This document shows, one piece after another, positions 32,201 through 43,090 of a stretch of DNA of 64,000 nt (the stretch's first letter is position 1; every line of letters begins with the position of its first letter). The translations under genes were made by a program, and so were the position numbers. The DNA comes from Diphasiastrum complanatum (Eukaryota; Streptophyta; Lycopodiopsida; Lycopodiales; Lycopodiaceae), in assembly GCA_029204225.1 (NCBI GenBank), contig CM055092.1, positions 26,704,320 to 26,768,319 of the forward strand. Reading direction: 5' to 3'. The notes under the pieces were generated by a model that was given only the letters and a program-made list of their open reading frames with translations, was not told the DNA's origin and made no database searches.

Positions 32201-35200
32201 AATTCATCAAGGATTATGCAATTATTGCATTACCCTTGACAAATGTCCTCAAAGGGGCAAAAAGAACTAGTCGACACAATAAGTTTAGTCCTCCGATTAC
32301 TTGGACTGAAGAGTTGAATCAAAGTTTTGAGTCTGAAACACTATGTGTCTACAGCTCTTATTTTACACATAGACTATAGTCAATCCTAACAAGCCGTACA
32401 TGCTTGACACGAATGCTAGCGATTATGCTATAGGTGCAATACTCTATCAGGACAGTAGATCGGCTGTTTTTGAAAGCAAGAAGTTGGACCCTCCTGAAAT
32501 GCAATATTCCACCTATGACAAGGAACGTTTTGCAATTAGTAACGCTCTTAAAATCTAGAGACATTATTTATACGGATCCAGGTTTACTGTAGTCATTGAA
32601 CACCAAGCATTGAAGTATATTAATGATGCGGTAGACTTTCATGTTCGTAAAGCCAGGTGGTTAGAGTTGCTCCAAGAATTTCAGTATGACGTTAAGTACC
32701 AAAAGGGTACGTCAAACTGTGTCGCAGATGGCTTAAGCCAGATTGGAGAGGTAATCAGTTAAGCTTTTCTGAGATCCAATCTTATTTGTATTTATCCCTT
32801 AGAGATTTGTGTAAGACCGACAAGTACTTCGGTCAGATTTGGCCAGATGCCTTTGTTGAAGAGTAATGCCTATTTTACCCCTTTGGCTAAGCACTAGTTA
32901 AGTTGTAAGTTGTACATAACTCCTGGGGCATGTTGTTAGATAAATACATGGGACCCCCCTTTTTGTAAGTTGAGTAAATTAGTGCAAGTGGCCCACTGGG
33001 CCAAGTAGCTCACTCCTATGGTTGAAACCTAGACCTTCTATGCATGTAAGTGAGGTGCTTGCCTCACAAGGGATTTGGAGGACCCACGCCCTCCTCTCTC
33101 TCTCTAGCAATTCATTTCTTCTTCTAACTTTTGGTGTTGTGAGGAGCTTATGCAATTCTCCTTGTGTGTGATGTTTTCCGTAGCCAAGTTTCTCAAGCTT
33201 TCATAGTTGATCTAGTATTGAAGTTAAGATACTCCATAGCTGGGTCTTGCAAATCATCATGGTATCAGAGTAGGTTGTCTAGCCTATGAGTCTGTGAGTG
33301 AGAGAAACTTCAGTGCTCAGATTCTTGAGAAGATTCTCATCTTCTACAAGCACCTCAATCTTGAAAGAGGGCGCTTTTGATCTACAGGAATCAGATCAGA
33401 TTGAGTCTTGCACTGTTGGAGAGCTATTGGCAAGGGGAGTGGGATGATCCAAAAACTTTCTATCTTCTGGCTGAGTTTTGGAAGGTCTTTTTGGAGGAGC
33501 TTACACAAAAGTAGGGCGCATATTCTGTAGGGGCTTTTGGTTACTGAACCAGTGGGGCCTAGTGCTTGTGCTAGTGAGGCCATATCAAGTGGCAAAGACA
33601 AAAGCAGGAGCTGAAGGGTTGCCTTGAAGTGGCTACATACCCTAGTTTGGGGTCAAACCCTTGTTGCTGGAAGTTGTTTCTTTTCTGATCTTTTTCAAGT
33701 TGAGCTTTTGTTTGAGCACAGATTATAGCATGGCTAGTCTAGCAAACTTGATGGCACAAACTACAGAGTGTGGAAGTTCAAGATGGCTAATATCTTGATG
33801 GACAGGAATTGCTGGGAGTTGATGGCAGGTAGAGAGCCTGTACCAACAACTGATCTTGAATTGAAGGACTACATGAACAGGAGACAGAAAGCTCATAGGA
33901 TGATCAATCTTTCTGTCAAGGACAATATTATTCCTCACATTTGCAATGCAAGAGATGCAGGACTATTCTGAAGTCTATGTTTGAAACAGTGGATTCAGCC
34001 AAGCTTGTGTATCTGCAAAACAGATTACATACTCTCAAGATGGAAGCAGGTGCAACAATTGGTGATCATATCAAAAAGGTCAAGGACCTAATGGATCAGC
34101 TTGCTTCAGTAGGAGAGACAGTAAGTGATAGGAGTATTGTCCCCATAGTCTTGAATAGCTTGTCATTCAACTATCAAGACTATGTGATGTCCCCTTCTGC
34201 TAGGGAGAAACTCCCAACCTTTGGGGAGTTATGTGGTCTTCTTTTACAGGAGGAGATGAGAAGGAAGATAATCCAGAACATGCATTTGCTTGTAAGAAGA
34301 AGCAAAACTTTCAAAAGAAAGGCAAAGGCAAAAAGAAGAACTCAAAGCAAAGCTTGGAGCAGCAGGTGTCCAAGTTATAGGTTGGAGAGGAGTCAAGCAC
34401 CAATTCCTCATCTACACCGAAGAGGAAGGGCAACTGCAACTATTGTGGCAAGTATGGGCATTTTGCTTTTGAATGCAGGAAGAAGCAAAGTGATCAGAAG
34501 AAGGGAAAGAACCAGCAGGGTCACTTTGAGGGGGAGCAATCTGGTGGGCTTGAACTATTCACCGCAGCCCTATCATCTGAATCCACATTTGGTGGATGGT
34601 GCATTGATTCTGGAGCCTCAAAGCACATGACACCTCATAGACATTGGTTCAACACCTATGAGGAGACATGAGATGGTCAGCATGTATGCCTTGGAGATAA
34701 CTCTACACATGAGGTGAGGGGCAAAGGCATCAAAAGATGATGGTCCAGCATTTGCAAATGAGACGCTCTATCGTCAATTGGTGGGCAACCTGATTTACCT
34801 TACTACTACCAGGCCAGATATTGCTTATGCGGTTGGGATTGCAAGTCAATTCATGAGTAAGCCTACCGAAGCACAATGGAAGGCAGCCAAGCGGATCCTA
34901 CGATATGTGAGAGGGACAATGACTTATGGGATTGGATACACAGATGATGGGGACCTTCAGCTGGAGGGTTATTCAGATTCTGATTGGGCAGGTGACAGAG
35001 ACGATCGGAGATCGACAACAGGCTATTGTTTTAGCCTAGGTTCAAGGGCTATATCATGGTGCAGCAAGAAGCAGCCTACTATTGCTCTATCATCTACCGA
35101 AGCTGAGTATAGGGCGACTACGAGGTCCACTTGTGAAGCCATTTGATTACGTCATCTACTTGAGGACATGCAAATTGCTCAAGTAAGACCTACATTATTA

Positions 35201-38200
35201 CATTGTGATAACCAAAGTTGCATTCAGCTTGCAAGGAATCCAGTCTATCATGCACGGACGAAGCACATAGAGGTGGACCAGCATTTCATACGAGAGAAAG
35301 TGCACAGTGGGGAGATCGAGCCAGTTTATTGTGACACCAACGACCAGATAGCTGATATTTTTACTAAACCACTTAGTAAAGATAAGTTTGAAAAGTTCAG
35401 AACTTTGTTGGGTGTCAGTTTGAATAAAATTGCCATTAAGGTGGGGTGTTGAAGAGTAATGCCTATTTTACCCCTTTGGCTAAGCACTAGTTAAGTTGTA
35501 AGTTGTACATAATTCATGGGGCATGTTGTTAAATAAATACATGGGACCCCCCCTTTTTGTAAGTTGAGTAAATTAGTGCAAGTGGCCCACTTGGCCAAGT
35601 AGCTCACTCCTATGGTTGACACCTAGAACTTCTATGCATGTAAGTGAGGTGCTTGCCTCACAAGGGATTTGGAGGACCCACGCCCTCCTCTCTCTCTCTC
35701 TAGCAATTCATTTCTTCTTCTAACTTTTGGTGTTGTGAGGTGCTTATGCAATTCTCCTTGTGTGTGATGTTTTCCATAGCCAAGTTTCTCAAGCTTTCAT
35801 AGTTGATCTAGTATTGAAGTTAAGATACTCCATAGCTAGGTCTTGCAAATCATCAGCCTTGGCAAGAAATTTTAGACTTAGTATTGAGCTTAGAATGTAG
35901 GATTCCAAGATTTCTCCTCAAGATGAGATACTAAGAGACTATTCCATAAGGAATGGGTTGCTTTTCCGGAATGGAAAGGCGTGTGTGCCAAAGCATGATG
36001 AGTTGAGGGCCCAAATCCTTCATCCGAATGAGGTCATGAGGGCCAAAAACAGCCGTGTTAAAACAACAATGCTCACACACAGAATTACCAGTAAAGGAAA
36101 GATCTACACTAGATATGCTAGAGTTACCTGGCGTCTTAAAAGATGCCCCTTTAGCTTTCCGTTTCTTTGGACATTCCTTTACGACATGACCTGGTTCCAT
36201 GCAATTGAAGCACAGATTGTTGCTTCTGGCTTTCATGAAGGTTTCGTGGTCCAATGTAGATCTTTTCTTCGATTTCCCTAAACCTGAAGCCCCATCCTTT
36301 GCCTTGTCTTTTGAATTCTTTGGAAAGAAAGGCTTCTTACCCTTTACGTCGGGCAAGACACCAATCTCAGGCTTAGCCATCATACGAGTAGCATCGTAGA
36401 TTCTGGCGAAGCGAACAACATCCTCGAGGGTAAGAGGCTGGTTCCTCCTGACCTCTAGCTGGTAGTATCTTGGCAACCCCAGTATAAATGCAACTTTACT
36501 AGCAAAGGATCTATTCTAGCTGCAAAACGAAAATAGACCTCCTGAAACTCTTGTAAATACTGATCCAGCGGCCGGTTCCCCATATGGATCGTTGCATACT
36601 GACGATAAAATTCAAAATCATCAAGAATAGGAAGGAACTTACAAAAATCCTCCCAATTCCTAGGAACTTCAGGCTTACCCCTTATATCTTGCCACCAGCT
36701 AAATGCTTTACCTCGTAGGTACATGACGACGAGATTGATCTTGTTGTCCTCGGATGAATCGTGCATGGAAAAGTGCGAATTCCATCGATCCAGCCATTGC
36801 AAGACCGCCTCCGGGGTTCTATCCTTCTTTTCCCCAGCAAAAACTTCAGGAGTGAACAAGGGTTGATGCACCAATCCCCTTAGTTGCGTCGATTCCTTGA
36901 GATACTGCTGATCCCAACTGTGCCTAGCTTGCATATCAACTTAATGGCTAGCATCAAGGCATCAGGGTCTAAAACAGAGGCAGATACTATAGCCTCTCTA
37001 GCAGGGGGGGACATAGGCTGTGTGGAATGAGTAGGTTCCATTTTTCCAAGAAGAAGAGAGGTGAATTAAGAAGAGATGATAGAAGACAATCAAAAGCTAC
37101 TCAAGGAAGGTAGATACAAGGCTACTCTTGCTGTCTCTCCACAAACCAAATGGTATTGTCCATGGCTGCCAAGAGGAATAAGAGAGAGTAAAGAGAAGGA
37201 TGCACCACCACCTCCAGCTCTTTTCACAAAAACAGATGCATGGAAGAGGCGTGCCTCCCTCTCCATGCCATCCTACCACCTGCCAAGTGGCTTTGCCTTG
37301 CCACCTAGCTTCCACCTCATCTTACTGGCCAATCCCTGGCAACCAGCCAGGTGGCCTACAGCCCCCTTTCCCCTTTCATTTTTCTTGTTTTCTTGAAACT
37401 GTCAGACAGGGACACGGAGAAGACAAGCAAGTTAAAATTACAAGGAGGGCCCCGATTTCCTCAGTTAAGGATCTGGAAAGCATCGCAACAGCAGGGTGCT
37501 ACCAGCTGCCACCTCACATGGCCAAAAAGATGCCACGTGGCAGATTCCTCAACACTTTTTGAGGATCCACGCTGGACAGGCAGCGATAACAATATTCAAG
37601 TTTTTTCTATATGCTGAGGAGGGCCCATCGCGATCAGACCAACGCCTGAATCTGAGCGGAATAGGTGTAGGAAGGACCGCCACCTGTCCTTTCCTGGACA
37701 GTGCCACATGGCAGGGCTTCCATGGGCCCCATACTATTTTTTCCTTAACTTTTTCTTCAATTTTGGGTAAAAAAACAGCGGAAGGAAAAAACCCTGAAAA
37801 ATGCATTTCAATTCCGTTTCGAAATCCGTCTGAAGCAACGTAAGTTACAGGAAAACTACTAAGGATCAACACACCTGCTTTCAGCATGCAGTGGCTCTGA
37901 TACCATATGTTACAATCCTAATTACTGCAAACCTCCAGGTGCCGGTTAACCACAAGAGACCGAACGATTCACGTTCCACCCCGCCATAGGACCTAATCCG
38001 GGTCCACCCACCGTGCCCTGGCCTGTGACCGTATCAAGCTGGATCCGACCTCCCTCCCAGACGGCGTCCCATACCACCGCCTAGGCTCTCAGCCATCTCT
38101 TGCCTCATGCTAGCAAATATCCTGGCCGTGCACACGCTCTCCATCCACCTCCTCCTAGGTAGACAGAATGGATGGCAAATGAGTCCTCCTCCCCTTGTAT

Positions 38201-41200
38201 ACCTCCAAGGAGAGAGACTCCAAGCCATGTGCACACCTAGATCATGACACGTGGCAACCGTGCAGGTTCACGAGCCACCGGTCAAGTCTACAGGCCCAGT
38301 CATCATCCAGTCACAAGTTTAGGTTTGGGACCCAAGGGAGTTGGGTCCCTAACAGTTACCACCATAGCTGCCACGAGGACACCAAGGAGGCTGAGCCAAG
38401 ATCAATGCGGGTTATGCAATAATTGCATTACCTTTGACAAATGTCCTCAAAGGGGCAAAAAGAACTATCTGACACAGTAAATACAGTCCTCCGATTACTT
38501 GGACTGAAGAGATGAATCAAAGTTTTGAAAACCTCAAATATTGTGTATCTACAACACCTATTTTACACATAGTGCCAATGTTTCATGGACCGATTCGAAT
38601 CGGCGGTTCGAATCGGCCGATTCAACCGATTCGAATCGGTTGGACAGGTTCGAATCGGCCAATCATACACCTAAAATTTTTTTGGTCTGTTTGTGCAAAA
38701 AACAAGTTAACAAACTCACATTTTGATGTAGTGACAGATTCTAGCTCATTTTGGATATTAGAATTGGTGTACACTGCATATTGGACTCTATTCAGGGACC
38801 AGTTGGAACTTGGGCCTTGGCAGTCACAAAGAAATTAGAAATTAGAATCGAGATTTAGTCTTTAGAAGGTTAAAATGAAATATTTCAACTTTGATTCTCA
38901 ACTACTGACAATTGTACCATGTACTACAGTCCACAACGTCCTTGAGGCTTCGATTAGAGATTAGCTTAAATTAGCAAGCGAGTTCCTATTTCTAGTTCCT
39001 TCAATCCTTTTAGTATTGTAGTGGCTTGTCATTAATTCATCCATCAGTTTTAGCCCATTGCATTTCCTTTCAGTAGTACTCTGTGGTTCTCCTAGTTCTA
39101 TGACAATGCTTTTGCTGTTTAACTTACAAACACATCATCACAATCATAATACTAGAGAGAACAATGCAATTATATTAATAAAGCACATGAGAACAATGAT
39201 ATTTACTAGAATAAGAATGATCACTAGAATATGTTGACAACGTTGCACATGGCATTTTGGAATGCGTTCGGAACTCGTTTCAGGATTTTGGCATGGAACG
39301 CTGCCCCAGAATGTTTTTTTTTTTTTTTTGGCAATATGGGGTTCAAAAAGTATAAAATTTTATGGATCAATGAGGCCCATTGGCCTACATATGTTGTCTG
39401 AATGCCCAAATTAGGGCTAGGTCTACAAGAACCTTATTAAGGCCCAACATTAGATACATCATCAACAATAAATGCTAACTGGTTAAAGATGGTTCCCCAT
39501 AGCCCAAATCATAAAGATCTAAATTGAAGTAATAAGGTGGGACCTAAAGTCCATCATTATCTAGAATATGTACGCAACCAATACACAATAAGCTAATCAA
39601 TAGGAGGATATCATAGCTCAAACCTTGAATTTTGACGGACATTTTGCCACGTTTTATAATACAGAGAGTATTAACAAAGTCAACATAAATGAATGAAGTC
39701 GACAAGAAATAGACATAAATAAGATAATCATGTAGGCAATGCTAATTGTGTTGCAATCTGGTTTCATTGAAGTATCCAAAGATTTATTAAAATTCAGTCT
39801 GTCGTTTGTCCAAAGAGGTTGTATTCCAAAAAAACATTGGAAGTTTTTTAAGCCAAAACTTTCCTAATCATCAATGCCCCTCACCCACCGCCCTTCTTTA
39901 AATAGTAGGTTGCACTATATTTCCTCTAATTAAGAGCAATTCTGAAAATAAACTGGAGCCTTGACCACGAATGCAGGACCATGAGCATATAAACTACTTT
40001 CTTGGCCATATGTTAGATAAGAGAACTTTTGAAACATAAAGGAACTAAGACAAACACCGAGAGAAGTGGAAAATAGCGCACCAACAATTTTTTTAGAAGG
40101 CTGAGAAAATGTAGATGCATCTTCTTGCGCCAGAACAACAACAAACTGTAAAGCATTGTCATACAATCAAACCATGATGTTGCACAAGTTTCAATTTCAA
40201 ACTATAGCTTCATAAAAAAAACTCATGAAAAACAAGTTGACCTACAAGCAAAAGAGCAATCACAGAAAATATATGGACAACCTCCGTAGCACAAGTTTTG
40301 AGCATGTGAGCATGTCATAAGTTTAGTGTGCCTTACAGCAAAACTGTGATAAAAAGCTTTCATAATCTTCTTCGGATCCCTTGAAACTTTCAACGTCCTT
40401 TCCCAAAGCTCACTCAACTAAAAGAATCTAAAGAGACATGAATCAAGTCAGATGAACACACAAGATATCCGAACTTGAAGTTAATTGCCAATTTGTCAAT
40501 CTCACATGAAGGTTTCTTTCCAAAATAATAGCTTAGGTACTACTCCAATATTGAAAGAAATACTTGATATCAGCAATAATTCCAAAAAGATGCAGCATAC
40601 TTGGATCGGGTCAATGTCAGAAAAGTTTGAGCTGTATTTGAAAGGTTGAGGGAAAAAAGACGGCCGGAAAGATCGCATTACAGCTAGAGGATGCAACAAT
40701 TCAGCTACTATTTGGCAAGAATTTGAACTAGGTGTTGAAGCTTGTTTTGAACAATCACAATATCCAAACGATCTGTGAACTAAGCTTCGTTTCACCTGTC
40801 GAAAAAAAAGTTGTTCACATCAGCATCGAATCTTTAACCTAAGGGTATCGTTTTTCTAATGTCAAAGAACTTGCACATAAGAACAATGTCAAATCTTAAT
40901 AAGCCAACATGTAAACTAGTCAAACAGCCAGATACCACATGAAATCCATTGCCAAGGGAACAAATAATTGGATATTTGAAGAGATCGTGTTGAACATTGA
41001 GATATAAAGCTACAGATATTCTCACCAAACAAATTACAGTAAACTTGCAGACTTTTAATGCTTCTATGTGTGAAGCTGATTGAAATCCTAGACCGACATT
41101 GATGAAATTACTTTGACCATGAAGTAAGTTTGATAGCAAATTTATATGAGAAATTGTCCCCTCAATCAATTAACAAGTTTCTAGCAACTCCATTCCAAGA

Positions 41201-43030
41201 AGCAGCTCAAATTTTAGAATATATATTTCACCAAAAAGCTTCTAAACAGCCAGCTTTGTTGGCAATGAGTTGAACAAATGCTACTTGGAGATAAAAGACC
41301 TTATTGGGTCCCATAAGCAAATGGAGAAGTTAGAATTCAATGTTGAAAATTTTGTCATAGTGCCCTAGTACCAATCTTTTGGGGGCCTGTTTGTCCATTT
41401 GGCAGGTGGCTAAGAGGCTTCAAATGGGATCCAAGTACTCAACGATCAATCCAACGGCCCGTTTGATCGATACCATTTGTTACACAATCTACACCTCAGC
41501 AATCCACTCTTTATATTATTGATACTAAGTCTAGGATAACTTCTTGTTCAATTTTCCTTGAATCGAATCACCAACAAGGAATATAAGCCCATCTAGGACA
41601 CTTTTTGTAATGTTGTGGCTCAGTCCTGGAATTAACTATCAAGAAGATAAGACTCCACCCTTCTGCAATCTCAACCAAGTTAATCAAATGTAGGAGGCAG
41701 TTTTGGATTCAGCTAGGTGGCAAGTCCCTCGGTCGTGATGGCTGCCTACCATTGGTCCATGTTTTGAGAATGGACTTTCTCCCCTGTCAGACTACACATA
41801 GTTGCCACGATGGTGTATGAGGTGGCATTTATCTTAGCCAAGCAGGGGCAACCCAAGTTCATTCTTTGGGCATACATGGCAACTTGAGGCAAGCGAAGAG
41901 TGTGTAACGAGCTGAGACTACTTCGCATGGGTGGGGTCAGCTTCATCCAAAAGGGATCTATGCTTTGGAGTTGGTGCTAGCAACTCTCAAGCACGTCACC
42001 ACATTCAAATCAATTCAGGCCCGTCACTGCCATGCCAGCGATGGCTGCCTATGTGCCTGCCCTAATGGGCCAATGGCTCATAGAATGAAAGGTATCCAAT
42101 TGCCATTGGTCTACACGATCCGGCCGATCGTGTGCAAGGACTTCACTTCCGGTAATCTGCATCATCCAAGCCAATTGCATGCAAGAAATTCCAATCGCCA
42201 GTAGTCCGCATCATCCAACCAATCACGTGCAAGGAAATCCACAAGGGCCAAGCAACTATTTGAAACCAGCTTAGCCAAATGAGAGGGCAAAAGTTTAATG
42301 TTGTGCTATTGCTTTCTTTATCTGCAAAGCAACCAAGTCACCAAAAGCAACTAGTTCTGAGCTGGGTGCTTGAGTAGAGTGGAAGGTCGTGGACTAAGGG
42401 CTTTCCTAGCTTTGATCATCCTCAATCCTGGGTTCTCTAATTTGGGAAAGTCCGAGACTTTAGAAGACGTAAAAATCGTTCTCAATCCTGACTATACCAT
42501 AGAAAGGTACTGTTTACTGCACGGAAGGGTTTTTGATGGCTGATTCTTGCCAATGCTGGTAGACTTTACCTTAATACACAAGGAAATTCACATAAGGTTT
42601 TTCCGGTCCAGAAACATTCCAATAGTAAAATTCTGAGGGCAAAATGGAATAACCCATGTACCAAACTTCAAGTTCTAGCCAAATATAGGCAATCACTCAT
42701 CAATCAATACCATAAATGGAGCAATATAAATTCTTCAATTCTGTCTCATTCTGATCCCCTCAAGCTTTCAAAATTGGGACAAAAGATTAAATTCTGCCCC
42801 GGCAAGGAAATGATGAGAGCAGATTCAAAGTGAACAAATGCTTGCAGATGTCAATAGGCAGAAATAGAAAAATTCTATGAGACTATTGACACTAACGACT
42901 TACCGAAACCACAAGAGGAGCAGGAGTGGGAAGAACAGTGGCAGTAGCAGTAACAGTAGCAGGCAAGAGGTGAACCGAGGGGAAGAAATGGCTGCTGCAA
43001 GCTGCTGCGAGGTGACGGGGACGAAGGAAC

Positions 43031-43035
<5 letters not shown>
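29272..43035 (-). CDS. Plastid-type GNAT N-acetyltransferase
   Basis: Eight minus-strand exons: 42904-43035, 40601-40795, 40337-40417, 40058-40145, 29906-29940, 29699-29779, 29470-29555, 29272-29362. All introns are GT-AG, phases agree throughout, and the total is 789 nt (262 residues plus TAG). Residues 1-44 are Ala/Ser/Thr/Pro-rich with few acids ([15 protein letters not shown]), like a plastid or mitochondrial transit peptide. Residues 110-262 form a GNAT fold: [31 protein letters not shown], and the acetyl-CoA loop Q190-R-Q-G-I-G195. The tail contains FWMIGFR and ends near EVGSIG. GNATs move acetyl from acetyl-CoA to amines of proteins or small molecules; the substrate is unknown here. 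Intron 4 is about 10.1 kb of nested retroelements. No frame damage was seen. Confidence 0.8.
29941..30962. other. GNAT intron 4, 3' part, with a palindromic repeat
   Basis: Intron sequence without recognised genes. At 30810-30855 perfect 9-base inverted arms (GTTCCGTAC / GTACGGAAC) enclose a second, imperfect pair (GGTACAGAAC). T-rich sequence follows. The layout resembles the GGTTC element at 21932 but uses different words. Confidence 0.45.
30963..31696 (+). mobile_element. Gypsy D deletion derivative with chromodomain end
   Basis: Left to right: the tail of a 5' LTR (about 30963-31083, matching 31600-31696), a PBS-like AGTATCAGAGC, the end of a chromodomain ([20 protein letters not shown], to FPDF and stop at about 31185), a purine tract (AATAAGGGGGGAAG), and a 3' LTR beginning TGTCATGGCC at 31217 and ending near 31696. 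The whole internal region except the last codons of pol is deleted. A TATA-like TATATATACCC is near 31489 in the LTR. Confidence 0.65.
31697..32853 (+). pseudogene. Gypsy B RT and RNase H, left of the copia insertion
   Basis: RT blocks: [33 protein letters not shown], then the catalytic [13 protein letters not shown] (double Asp intact), KKSKCEFF. RNase H follows: [47 protein letters not shown] and CVADGLSQ. Stops at about 31885, 32063 and 32557 and several frame changes make it dead. It continues at 35861 after the copia element, with GCCTT at both junctions. Confidence 0.85.
32854..33270 (+). repeat. 5' LTR and PBS of copia E
   Basis: LTR from TGTTGAAGAG to AAATCATCA (33259), followed at 33260-33270 by TGGTATCAGAG, the primer site matching initiator-Met tRNA. 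It has a CTCTCTCTC tract near 33095, one repeat shorter than the 3' copy. Confidence 0.92.
33725..34730 (+). pseudogene. Copia E Gag and protease start
   Basis: Gag begins near 33730 ([19 protein letters not shown]) and runs across a frameshift near 33960 into 33941-34630 ([36 protein letters not shown]). In another frame the CCHC zinc knuckle is intact ([14 protein letters not shown], about 34436-34477), followed by the protease active site ([11 protein letters not shown]). Pol is cut shortly afterwards, near 34730. Confidence 0.85.
34731..35446 (+). pseudogene. Copia E RT end and RNase H
   Basis: Well preserved: [70 protein letters not shown], then after one TGA (about 35143) [33 protein letters not shown] and [12 protein letters not shown]. 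The single stop and the upstream deletion are the only obvious damage. A purine tract precedes the 3' LTR. Confidence 0.9.
35447..35855 (+). repeat. 3' LTR of copia E
   Basis: A 409-bp direct repeat of 32854-33259, TG...CA, ending CATCA before the GCCTT target duplication. Confidence 0.92.
35861..36015 (+). pseudogene. Gypsy B integrase start, right of copia E
   Basis: Resumes the gypsy B reading after the copia insertion, giving the start of the integrase zinc-binding region ([30 protein letters not shown]). It is cut at about 36015 by the junction with gypsy A2. Confidence 0.7.
36016..37041 (-). pseudogene. Gypsy A2 Gag with zinc knuckle
   Basis: Starts with ATG at 37041. Gag blocks: [61 protein letters not shown]. 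After a frame change near 36470 it continues with [20 protein letters not shown] and the CCHC knuckle [14 protein letters not shown]. It is longer than the A1 copy, which lacks the middle. The frameshift near 36470 and a small deletion at about 36935 make it non-functional. Confidence 0.85.
37042..38354 (-). repeat. Leader, PBS and 5' LTR of gypsy A2
   Basis: The LTR is 37908-38354 (447 bp, TG...CA). The PBS TGGTATCAGAGCCA is the minus-strand reading of 37892-37905. The leader to 37042 matches 4045-4891. This is the longest LTR of the three copies. Confidence 0.88.
38400..38575 (+). pseudogene. Gypsy B-like RT fragment
   Basis: About 175 bp closely matching 32215-32380 of gypsy B ([22 protein letters not shown]). 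It is a separate copy, since it lies to the right of gypsy A2 and repeats a region already present on the left. Confidence 0.75.
38586..38665. repeat. Palindromic GATTCGAATC cluster
   Basis: Four or more copies of GATTCGAATCGG-type words in 80 bp, including perfect palindromes of 14 bp (38590-38603) and 18 bp (38624-38641, AACCGATTC and its complement). A T-run with GGTCTG follows at about 38677. The arrangement recalls 21932-22285 and 30810-30855, with different words. Confidence 0.6.
38666..40057. other. GNAT intron 4, 5' part
   Basis: AT-rich intron without recognised genes. A T-run at 39309-39326 is preceded by GGAAC/GTTCC-like words at 39255-39295, possibly another degenerate member of the palindromic group. 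Confidence 0.35.
40796..42903. other. GNAT intron 1 (2.1 kb)
   Basis: Runs from the GTAAGT donor at 42903 to the pyrimidine-rich CGACAG acceptor at 40796. No retroelement domain was recognised. The block 41340-42300 has a different, GC-richer composition with short internal repeats (CAATTGCATGCAAG / CCAATCACGTGCAAGGAAAT), suggesting an unidentified insertion. Confidence 0.4.
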
Positions 43036-43072
<37 letters not shown>

Positions 43073-43090
43073 ATCTGCGTTTATAAGTAG
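43036..43090 (-). promoter_or_regulatory. GA-repeat leader and TATA-like box of the GNAT gene
   Basis: An uninterrupted 36-bp CT tract on the plus strand (43035-43070; GA on the gene strand) abuts the start codon at 43035. A TATA-like CTTATAAAC lies at about 43079-43087. GA/CT tracts in 5' UTRs and core promoters are common in plants. The transcription start would fall inside or near the tract. Confidence 0.5.

Larger units (their letters stand above)
32854..35855 (+). mobile_element. Young copia element E, internally deleted
   Basis: Both LTRs (32854-33259 and 35447-35855) are present and differ at about nine substitutions plus two short indels in about 406 bp. The insertion is flanked by a perfect 5-bp duplication GCCTT (32849-32853 and 35856-35860). 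PBS, gag, zinc knuckle, the start of protease, the end of RT, RNase H and PPT are present in order. The rest of protease, integrase and most of RT are missing, which explains the 3.0-kb size. It is inserted in gypsy B, inside GNAT intron 4, opposite to the gene. Confidence 0.92.
36016..38354 (-). mobile_element. Gypsy chromovirus copy A2, 5' half only
   Basis: A second copy of the family at 88-5317: 5' LTR (37908-38354), PBS (37892-37905), leader, and gag to the zinc knuckle (36016-37041). The break at about 36016 falls where protease would begin. It lies in GNAT intron 4 in the same orientation as the gene. Confidence 0.85.
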
